Shown piece after piece: positions 57,148 to 64,000 of a stretch of 64,000 bases of DNA. A program made the position numbers and the translations under genes. The notes under the pieces were generated by a model. The model saw only the letters and a list, made by a program, of their open reading frames with translations, was not told where the DNA came from and searched no databases. Origin of the DNA: Fistulifera solaris (Eukaryota > Bacillariophyta > Bacillariophyceae > Naviculales > Stauroneidaceae); NCBI GenBank assembly GCA_030295235.1, contig AP026162.1, forward strand, positions 744,001-808,000, given 5' to 3'. The stretch's first letter is position 1. Each line of letters starts with the position of its first letter.

Positions 57148-59187
57148 ATGAGTCTCTTCAACATGCCAACATCTACCTGTTCAAGAGCCGAAATCGAGAA
57201 AGAAGTTCGGAGCTTATTTCAAAGCATCAAACAAAAAAGACGTCACCAGAAAAGCGTAGATTTGGAGCGAAAACTGAAATGGAATGAAAATGATAGTAAC
57301 AACTACCTGCATCCCAGCGACAATCGACCAATACAAATCATTCGTCGAACACCAGCTCCGAGCAACGGCCGTCCACCCAAACATTTCACTACCCTGCATT
57401 ACGAAGGAGAGCCATCGCGTGTCACGGCGGCAACTCCCACGAGATTGCCCCTGGTCGAACCGTTGCCCAAAAACATTCTACATGCACCCATCAGTCGTTA
57501 CAACTGCTCTTCTATGATCGTAGATCCCGTATTCATTCCGTATTTGGGCGACGACAAAGTAGATCATACTTCCTTCCTTTCGGAGCAGGAATTGGAGATT
57601 CGGATCAAAGCGACAGACGAAGGTCCGCCGATGGTTCGCGACGAAATGAATTCCATTGTCGATCAGGTTCTTTTGGAGTGTTCGGTCGTCAAAGGGGTGG
57701 CTGTGTGGGAACATGCTGAGACGACGGAGTATGTTCTTTCGGTACTCGTACAATGTGCTTGTCTCAAGCGAGCACGCATTCAAGAGCGGTATGAAGCGAC
57801 GATTCTTCCGCTACATTTACCACAACTAGCACAAAACAACTCCCTCACTCAGCCAGATACGGCGCGATCAAATGCGAATTATGATAGTAATCTCATCAAT
57901 ACACTGCAAATGGACGTGTGCGGAGAATGTGTCAACGAAGAACGAGCCGTAGACAACCAATTGGATGCCAAATACCTGCAAGATATGGACTCCTATCGCG
58001 CACTCTTCTGTCGAAGATGCCTTACCTACTGTTGCTCCATACATGGTATAGAGTCCAAGCCCAGCTTGGAGTTGCAACAGAACATTTTCCAAGAAATGGA
58101 TGAATCGAATTATTTTCCTTCTTTGGGCATTGAATTAATAGATACCGACATTCGTTTTGATGAAGTTGAAGAACTTTCCGCTTTTCAGAAGACAATGTGC
58201 AAACGAGCTTTTCTCATGTGTAATGGGGAGTACAAGCGCATTTCGCTGTTGCTGGGTGCGCCCGAGCACTTGATCCGAGCGTTTGTCCGTGAACACAATT
58301 TACAGCTTCCACCGAAGAGAGACACAACTGCGGTCAAGCTACGAGCCAACACAATCAAGTATTATTCAGTGAAGAATTACAATCAAAAGTGGTACAATGC
58401 GACCAAGGATGCTGAGATTCATCCATTTTTTACTCCGTGCTGTCACGAAGAAATGTGTTCCGAGGAGAACTGCAGTTGTATCCAAAATCGATTCTTTTGC
58501 ACCCCGGCCTGTTGCTGGGGCGCAGCGAGTCCCAACTTCTTTCGAGGTTGTGGATGTAAGGGTAGCTGCAATGCTAGTAATTGTACGTGCTTCGCGGCGC
58601 ATAGAGAATGTGATCCCGAATTGTGTTCATGTCGCACTTGCTCCGATCCACCCGATAGACCAGCATCGAAGCAGGTTTGCCGCAATGACAACATACGAAT
58701 GCGTCGACATGCCCATTTGCTAATAGCCCCGTCGGCTGTTTCGGGATGGGGGTGCTTCACAAAGTATGCTCTGAAGAAAGGTGAATTTATACACGAATAT
58801 GTCGGGGAACTCATTACTCAAGAAGTCGCAGAAAAGCGTGGTCAGTTTGACGATGCCAAGAATCGTAGCTATCTTTTCAACTTGACGTCCGATTACGTAC
58901 TCGACGCGTGTCGGACTGGAAACAAAACCCGATTTATCAATCACTCGGACAAGCCAAATGTCAAAACAAGAAACGTATTTGTCAATGGTGATCAGCACAT
59001 TGCAATGTTCGCACTTGAACACATTGATGCCGAAGAGGAGCTCTTTGTCGACTATCGCTATAACGTGTCCATGAGCAATGATCTCATCGAAAAAGCAAAG
59101 TTTGAACCGGAGTGGCTTTCAAATAGTGGACAGGTGCCATCGCCAAAGAAAACCAAGCACGGTAAACGCAAGCGGGGTAAACGATAA
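57148..59187 (+). CDS. EZH-like: Enhancer of zeste-type histone H3K27 methyltransferase (PRC2 catalytic subunit)
   Basis: An intact 679-residue single-exon protein. A helical N-terminus is followed by a Cys-containing middle (DVCGECVNEE, CRRCLTYCCSIHG), as in the MCSS region. A SANT-like helix set follows at about 345-390 (SAFQKTMCKRAFLMCNGEYK). The CXC domain spans about 424-510 (CCHEEMCSEENCSC, CGCKGSCNASNCTCFAAHREC, CSCRTC). The SET domain runs from 517 to 640, with SAVSGWGCFTKYALKKGEFI, EYVGE, RFINHSDKPN and ELFVDYRYN. CXC plus SET in this order is specific to E(z). PRC2 marks silent genes by H3K27 methylation; diatoms are known to keep PRC2. The C-terminus is a basic nuclear signal (KKTKHGKRKRGKR). 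ATG 57148 is the first in frame. Confidence 0.95.
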   Translation: MSLFNMPTSTCSRAEIEKEVRSLFQSIKQKRRHQKSVDLERKLKWNENDSNNYLHPSDNRPIQIIRRTPAPSNGRPPKHFTTLHYEGEPSRVTAATPTRLPLVEPLPKNILHAPISRYNCSSMIVDPVFIPYLGDDKVDHTSFLSEQELEIRIKATDEGPPMVRDEMNSIVDQVLLECSVVKGVAVWEHAETTEYVLSVLVQCACLKRARIQERYEATILPLHLPQLAQNNSLTQPDTARSNANYDSNLINTLQMDVCGECVNEERAVDNQLDAKYLQDMDSYRALFCRRCLTYCCSIHGIESKPSLELQQNIFQEMDESNYFPSLGIELIDTDIRFDEVEELSAFQKTMCKRAFLMCNGEYKRISLLLGAPEHLIRAFVREHNLQLPPKRDTTAVKLRANTIKYYSVKNYNQKWYNATKDAEIHPFFTPCCHEEMCSEENCSCIQNRFFCTPACCWGAASPNFFRGCGCKGSCNASNCTCFAAHRECDPELCSCRTCSDPPDRPASKQVCRNDNIRMRRHAHLLIAPSAVSGWGCFTKYALKKGEFIHEYVGELITQEVAEKRGQFDDAKNRSYLFNLTSDYVLDACRTGNKTRFINHSDKPNVKTRNVFVNGDQHIAMFALEHIDAEEELFVDYRYNVSMSNDLIEKAKFEPEWLSNSGQVPSPKKTKHGKRKRGKR

Positions 59188-59243
59188 ATATCGACAACTG
59201 AAATACAATTTCTTTTTTATATGCTCCGATAATTCTTTGAACT

Positions 59244-60902
59244 TTACATCGCGCTAAAATCGTAATCTTCAGCAGAGGCAAGGCCGTGTTGGACGTCCTC
59301 GTCCTCTTCCATCTCCGAATCATCAGACATTTCATCGTTGGAGCTGCTTTCGTCCCCATTCGAAAAGAACTGAATGGCGTCTTTAGAAGCTTCACCCATT
59401 TCAATTGTCTTTCCCGCATCTTCGAGCTTTACAAAATCCATTTCATCCATTTCACCGAGATGGTTTAAAACCTCAGCGTCAAATTTCGAAAGATCAAATT
59501 CAGTGGTAAACTTTGAGATGATCTGAGCATCATTTGCTCTTTCCGGTCCAGAGTCCTTTGGCGGCACAGTGTAAAATGGAATTTTCCCATGGTTCCAATC
59601 CTTTAGCACAGCTCGCGCAGCCGCAACTTTATCAGGAATTCCCCCTTTCAAGACACGCCCGAACGATCGTGCAACCATGGCCAAGAACATCATTACATCA
59701 CCCGGTGGAAACGCGGGGATGCTATACGTCATGAGCAAGCTCTCGTGGTTGCAACGCTGAAGCAAGGCTGCAACCGCTGGTATAGGATCTTCTATGGATT
59801 CAGCGTCTACGCAGTTTCCTAGCATCGCCGAGCGGTCATCAAAAACAACGCCAGGGCTATCCAAGAGGCGTACGTTGCGGTCAAGAACAACTTCTTGCAT
59901 CGAAGTCGTAAAACCGGGACGAGGGCTCACACCCACGGACCTTGTTCTTTTCAAAGCGTTGATAATGCTACTCTTTCCAACATTTGGGTATCCGATAATA
60001 CCAACAACAATCGTCGTCTTTGATTTTCCACCCGTTCCTCCGGTGCGAGCGTAGTTCTTTAGTAACTGGAGTAAACCATCCATACCCAGAACCGTTGCTG
60101 AATTCGCCGACGCCGCTTCATCTTCGATCGTAGTCGAACCCCAAACGCTACTCGCTTTGATGGCTATCGTCGGATGAGACCGCCTCAAATATGTTAGCCA
60201 GCTTCCAACTACTTCTTTGGGAACTAGATCGATTTTATTGAGTACCAAAACCATTCTTTTATCGGAGTGCGAAAGAATAGCATCTTCGACGGATGGATGA
60301 ATGCGTGACCCAAGAGGATCGCGGGCATCAAGAACTTGTAGCAGCACGTCAGCTGTGTCGACGACCTTTTTAGTTCTCGTAAATACTGCAAAGTAGAGAC
60401 AAAAGTATTTGTAAGATGAATGCGTATGCATAGCCGGTAAAGTGGTGTCAAAAGTACGTACGGCACGTCGTGATTGCTGGCCGGCCGCGACCGTTCCGTC
60501 ACTCTTTTGTTTCGCCATTTGTCCTCGACCCTCTTTTGCCTCAAAATTTGCTTTATCTTGATTGGCTTGATCCATTAGCTCTTGTACGGTTCTGGCTGTT
60601 CCGCCTTGCTCCTGATGAGCCCTGAGGGCACGAAGGTCGGATTTTCTACGTTCTTTCGTTTCCGCTTGCAGCTGTTGTTGTCTCTCACGCTGTCGCTGAA
60701 TCTCCTTGAGTAGATCCTGCTTGAAAGGCCAAGAGTTGGGAATGCCTGGATCCTTCTTTGACTTCCCATGCCGAATAACTCCATTCGCAGCATCTTGCTT
60801 ACTCTGCTTCTTGCGTTTCCGGTGCGTTTCGAGCGTTCTCTTCTGAATCTTGTACTTGTCTTGCAGCGTTGTACGCTTTGACTTGCCCTTCTTTTTCACC
60901 AT
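59244..60902 (-). CDS. NUG1-like: NUG1/GNL3-type circularly permuted nucleolar GTPase
   Basis: The basic N-terminus (MVKKKGKSKRTTLQDKYKIQ) and coiled coil are followed by permuted G motifs: G4 LVLNKIDLVP, G5 near KASSVWGS, then G1 GYPNVGKSSIINAL, G2 region PGFTTSMQEV and G3 DSPGVVFDD, with an acidic C-terminus. This order defines the YlqF/nucleostemin class; NUG1/GNL3 help export and mature the 60S subunit. A 76-nt intron (60386-60461, GTACGT...TTTGCAG) removes unlike sequence and gives RRAYLRELK before KVVDTADVLLQVLDARDPLG. This needs one more A at the A5 run (forward T5 60367-60371). Without splicing, the frame happens to stay open over 552 residues; the spliced product would be about 527. 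ATG 60902 fits the family start. Confidence 0.9.
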   Translation of the reverse strand: MVKKKGKSKRTTLQDKYKIQKRTLETHRKRKKQSKQDAANGVIRHGKSKKDPGIPNSWPFKQDLLKEIQRQRERQQQLQAETKERRKSDLRALRAHQEQGGTARTVQELMDQANQDKANFEAKEGRGQMAKQKSDGTVAAGQQSRRAVRTFDTTLPAMHTHSSYKYFCLYFAVFTRTKKVVDTADVLLQVLDARDPLGSRIHPSVEDAILSHSDKRMVLVLNKIDLVPKEVVGSWLTYLRRSHPTIAIKASSVWGSTTIEDEAASANSATVLGMDGLLQLLKNYARTGGTGGKSKTTIVVGIIGYPNVGKSSIINALKRTRSVGVSPRPGFTTSMQEVVLDRNVRLLDSPGVVFDDRSAMLGNCVDAESIEDPIPAVAALLQRCNHESLLMTYSIPAFPPGDVMMFLAMVARSFGRVLKGGIPDKVAAARAVLKDWNHGKIPFYTVPPKDSGPERANDAQIISKFTTEFDLSKFDAEVLNHLGEMDEMDFVKLEDAGKTIEMGEASKDAIQFFSNGDESSSNDEMSDDSEMEEDEDVQHGLASAEDYDFSAM

Positions 60903-61402
60903 GTTTTACAGTCACGAAGTTTTTATAGTCAAACAAAGTTTGCGACAAGGATTGTGTCGTTGATAAACGAAAGAATATCGCTTGCAAGGTGCTCGAGTGC
61001 GGAGCTGTAAAAAAAAAGATGGTTGGTTGCGTTGCAAGAAACCCAGCTTGTGTTGGTGTGAAGCGCAGACGTCGCGTTCGTTGTCCGTTGAGAATGGATC
61101 ACGCCTAAGTAACTCTGTTAATGTCTTAAGTAAAAAGTTGCGACTTTTAAATAGAGATTTCTACTCCGCTAAGAACTCTTATTCGTCTTAACGATACTTA
61201 GCAGAACCATATTTCCGTTGAGCCTGGGGTGAATTTTTGTACGTTGCAATAAGATGCCACGTCGTACTACTCTAAGCAGTAGAGTCACTAAATACTGTCG
61301 CGATTTCTGAATACCACGTCACACCTTTACTATGTCATTATGATGTCCCGAAAGGTAAGCAATAAGAAAATCAGGGACAAACTATGATGATCACCCTTTG
61401 AT
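60903..61402. other. Intergenic, nothing recognised
   Basis: About 500 bases between NUG1-like and TPI genes, both on the minus strand. An eight-A run lies near 61010. No gene or repeat seen. Confidence 0.4.
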
Positions 61403-62351
61403 TTAGACAGCGACAAACTCAGGCTTTTGAACAAAGTTGATAATGCGACTAAACTTCGACGCATCTAGAGAGGCTCCTCCGACAAGCGATCCGTCAATAT
61501 CTGGTTTGGCCATGAGCCCATCGACTGATTCGGGTGTGACGCTTCCTCCATACAGGATGCGAGTCTCGTCGGCAATTTCTTTGCCGTACATTTCAGCCAG
61601 GATGCCACGGCACATCGCATGAACCTCTTGTGCGATTTCAGGAGTGGCAACTTTGCCCGTTCCGATAGCCCAGACTGGTTCATACGCAATCACAACCTTA
61701 TCCATGTCCTCTGGTGCAATTCCCGCCAAACCTTTCTTTAGTTGGACCTCGCAAACAGCACTGGCCAGATTTTGCTCAAATTCTGCTTCCGTTTCGCCGA
61801 CGCATAGTACAACGTTCATCCCGAGACTAATGAGTAGTCGGCATTGTTTATTTATGTATTCATCGGTTTCTTTGAAAATAATTCGGCGTTCTGAGTGACC
61901 TGCTAGTGACCACTGAATGCCCATACTTTGGAGCATAAGGGGCGAAATTGCTCCAGTAAATGCCCCATACGTCTCGGGTGTGATCATCTTTATTTGATAA
62001 AAGCATTTGAGATCCTTTCATTCGAAATAGAACGTCGCATGACTTTCGACTTACCTCGGCGCCAACCGAAATCTTGTCGCCGACTGCGCTTTGGACTGCC
62101 TCAATGAAAGGAAAAGGAACGAATAATGAAACATCTCCTGGAGATCCTGGGGAAACCGATGCAGCAATATCTGTCGCCAACTTCACCGCCTCCGCCTTTG
62201 TTTCCGGATTCAATTTCCAATTTCCGGCAATAAATGGTTTCCGATTGGCTAGTAACTCCATCGGTAGCCGGAAGGCGTCATTCTTCGGCATAAAAGCCTG
62301 AGATTGGCCAGCAAGAAGCAATAGTGATAGTGATCCGCAATAAAATTTCAT
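61403..62351 (-). CDS. TPI: Triosephosphate isomerase, plastid-targeted
   Basis: Exons 62055-62351 and 61403-61987, with a 67-nt intron between SVGAE and MITPETYGAFTG; 293 residues. The active site is complete: Lys in AGNWKLN, His in LAGHSERR, Glu in AYEPVWAIGTGK, plus the phosphate loop YGGSVTPES and DGSLVGGASL. It interconverts dihydroxyacetone phosphate and glyceraldehyde 3-phosphate. The N-terminus MKFYCGSLSLLLLAGQSQAF ends in SQAF, followed by MPKNDAF, an ASAFAP-like site of proteins that cross into a diatom plastid. That makes a Calvin-cycle or plastid glycolysis role likely. The ATG at 62351 is required for the signal peptide. Confidence 0.95.
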
Positions 62352-62826
62352 TGTTTACGGTAAATGTTTCAATTTCCGATGAATGACAACAGGAGAACCT
62401 TGAGTGGTTTGAATCTCTTTCTTGTTCGAGTTCGGCTCGAAAGGCCGACGAAGGTGAGAAGGGAATGCAATGATGACGTGTGACCAGTGACGCAGGCGTG
62501 TAGTGATTTGTACTCTTGAGATCACAGTGACGTCAAATCCAAGTTGTTGCTGTCCGTCCGTCGGACAAACTTCTTCTCCTCCGCTCCGTTCTCCCTCCGC
62601 CGCCTGTGCGCCGGTCACGACCATGGCGCCATGGTGGATGAACAAAAAACATAAAGCGTGAAACGCAAGAGCACTATTTTTTGCTCGTGTCAATGCTTTT
62701 GCAACCGTCAATATCACAATTGATTCATGTCTTAAGGCGGAACAGATGAGCAAGGGTCTCCTGTGCTCGTAATCGGTTCAGTTATTATATTGTTGCGTCT
62801 CGCTGTCGAGAAATACTCAGCAAACG
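62352..62826. promoter_or_regulatory. Divergent promoter region of TPI with a perfect CRE palindrome
   Basis: TGACGTCA lies at 62528-62535, 177 bases upstream of the TPI start, and a second TGACGT core at 62474-62479. In Phaeodactylum, TGACGT-type elements mediate CO2/cAMP control of plastid carbonic anhydrase genes (established for that promoter). A similar role here is inference. No coding frame in this stretch is convincing. Confidence 0.5.
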
Positions 62827-63171
62827 ATGGCGTACGCATCGCGCGGTCGCACTATGGCCGAAGTCGTTTTGGCTGCCATATTCGTCGGCTTTTTAACTGG
62901 CTTTGTTGCTGTACTTTGCATTGGAAATTACTTTCGGGCCAAACGAGCAATGGAACGACAGCGGCAGCGTCGATTGGCTTATCTGGCCGCGGGTGGTACT
63001 TTCGATTCACCTCGCAGTAACTATTCGTCGTCCGGAGCGTCGTCCACTGGCGGCGAGCAACAAATGCTTCTAACAAGGCAACAAATGGGGGATCGACGAA
63101 AACGCGGAGACGAAGATTTGCTTATTTTCAACGAGAATTCCAGACCCGCAATGAATCTCATCCGGGTATGA
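62827..63171 (+). CDS. Small single-pass membrane protein, unknown
   Basis: A 114-residue protein starting at ATG 62827. One membrane helix lies at about residues 10-34 (MAEVVLAAIFVGFLTGFVAV). A basic stretch follows (RAKRAMERQRQRR), so the C-terminus probably faces the cytosol by the positive-inside rule. The tail is Ser/Gly-rich (SPRSNYSSSGASSTGGEQQ) and ends in a basic and then neutral segment. I recognise no family. It is divergent from TPI and could share its regulatory region. Confidence 0.6.
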   Translation: MAYASRGRTMAEVVLAAIFVGFLTGFVAVLCIGNYFRAKRAMERQRQRRLAYLAAGGTFDSPRSNYSSSGASSTGGEQQMLLTRQQMGDRRKRGDEDLLIFNENSRPAMNLIRV

Positions 63172-63270
63172 CGTGTCACATTTTCAAATAATATCATATC
63201 ACACAAATTTGAAAAGCTAATTTTACTAGAATGATAAGAAGATGCATGTCACATCTCTCGTTCCGCGCGA

Positions 63271-64000
63271 CTACATCATCGAGTCACCGGCAAAGGGAGG
63301 GCATCGATCACTCTTAAAGTAACGCTCCAAATTGGGACGATCTTTCATCCAAAGGTAATATTCTTTCAAGGCAGGAACTTCGCATTTATCCCATGCCATA
63401 TCATAGAACTCTGTATTGAATTGAACAACCGATGCATCAAGAACGTGGAACAAAGCAAAGTCGGCGTCTGAAGTGAAAATGACTGTTTAAGTTGACCTGT
63501 TAAAACACAACGCAAAGAAGAAGACCATAACGACACGTACATGTTACATGGTCTCCTCCAGCTACTGGCTTGTGAGAACCACTTTTCTTCACAACTTTGT
63601 TGAAGTGATGAAGATAGATGGGCATCCGCTTCTTGGAAAATTCCTTCGAAGCCTTGTCGCCTTCTTCCTTCTGGTCTTTATACGACATCTTGTCTTCAAC
63701 GGGATGAAAGCTGCGACGTCCTTCCGATATATAGTCCAAGGCATTGAGCATAATACAATCAGCTCGAGCTCGTTCCGCGGCCGATTTCGGTGCATATCCA
63801 AGGTTCTCCCCAAGATAGACCAGACAAGCGGCAACTTGATTGACGATTACTTCGTCTCCCTGCGCGGGACGATGCCAGATCGCCGGAGGGAACAGCAACG
63901 GAAAGGGTGCTACGTCCTGATCGACATCTTCCGGTGTGCCGCGAAACATGTCCATGACGCCCGTGGGTCCGTACAAATTGTCGGAACTATTTTCGTACTC
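63271..64000 (-). CDS. Glutathione S-transferase-like protein, N-terminal part beyond the window
   Basis: Two exons are visible: 63541-64000, open to the window edge, and 63271-63467, joined over a 73-nt intron that gives GDHVTYADFALFHVLDASVV. This GDxxTxADF-type motif and the following helix ALKEYYLWMKDRPNLERYFKS are the C-terminal helical domain of GSTs. The visible upstream part has PFPLLFPPAIWHRP and QVAACLVYLGENLGYAP, the end of the thioredoxin-like domain with its Gln/Asn-x-Ala-ACxxYL pattern. The glutathione-binding start lies outside. Function is conjugation of glutathione to electrophiles, by family. Confidence 0.82.

Noticed and set aside
62355-62753. Minus-strand open frame upstream of TPI
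   Set aside because: It lies in the promoter region, out of step with TPI, and has no recognisable protein pattern.
1-64000. tRNA, rRNA or CRISPR features
   Set aside because: No cloverleaf with a matching T-loop, rRNA core sequence or regularly spaced identical repeat with unique spacers was seen by eye; a covariance search would be decisive.

Overview
This is nuclear DNA of a eukaryote with a compact genome. Introns are short (about 62-165 nt, GT-AG) and intergenic gaps are mostly 100-1500 nt. A pennate diatom such as Phaeodactylum tricornutum fits best (inference). The grounds are a triosephosphate isomerase with a signal peptide ending in an ASAFAP-like SQAF/MP site for a secondary plastid, a stramenopile-style protein with seven CX4C zinc repeats, and Ser/Asp-rich single-pass membrane proteins. 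I saw no tRNA, rRNA, CRISPR array or recognisable transposase or retroelement gene.

Layout. 0-9 kb: ataxin-3-like deubiquitinase with a UBX end, TBC1D23-like Rab-GAP-fold protein, Skp1-type GlcNAc transferase, a DUF6544-like protein and V-ATPase subunit e. 9.3-17.6 kb: two large loci for disordered Ser-rich proteins of unknown function, each split over several frames. 17.7-30.6 kb: TEY-type MAP kinase, RecQ helicase with a GRF zinc finger, GAF/zinc-repeat protein and an EF-hand-like/PX/BAR sorting nexin. 30.6-41 kb: a 68-bp tandem hairpin array, CSN4, adenylate kinase, ABHD17-like hydrolase, a putative lumenal protein, PRA1 and a PH-like unknown. 41.8-50.7 kb: an unknown gene, a type I membrane protein, class I HDAC and a KA1-like unknown. 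51-64 kb: SMYD-type SET protein, DnaJ with KOW-like repeats, LAS1, a 224-bp tandem array, E(z), NUG1-type GTPase, plastid TPI, a small membrane protein and a partial GST.

Themes. Three chromatin enzymes (HDAC, SMYD, E(z)) and two pre-rRNA or 60S assembly factors (LAS1, NUG1) lie within 15 kb. Ubiquitin and SCF-linked functions recur (ataxin-3-like, Skp1-type GlcNAcT, CSN4), as do endosome/Golgi functions (TBC1D23, sorting nexin, PRA1, V-ATPase e). Both large tandem arrays sit between divergently transcribed genes.

Caution. Eight genes of well-known families, and three unknown loci, change reading frame at short runs of identical bases. In all eight known families one extra base in the run would restore the family sequence. 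This looks more like under-called homopolymers in the assembly than pseudogenes, so coordinates of those genes are given end to end with the break named.
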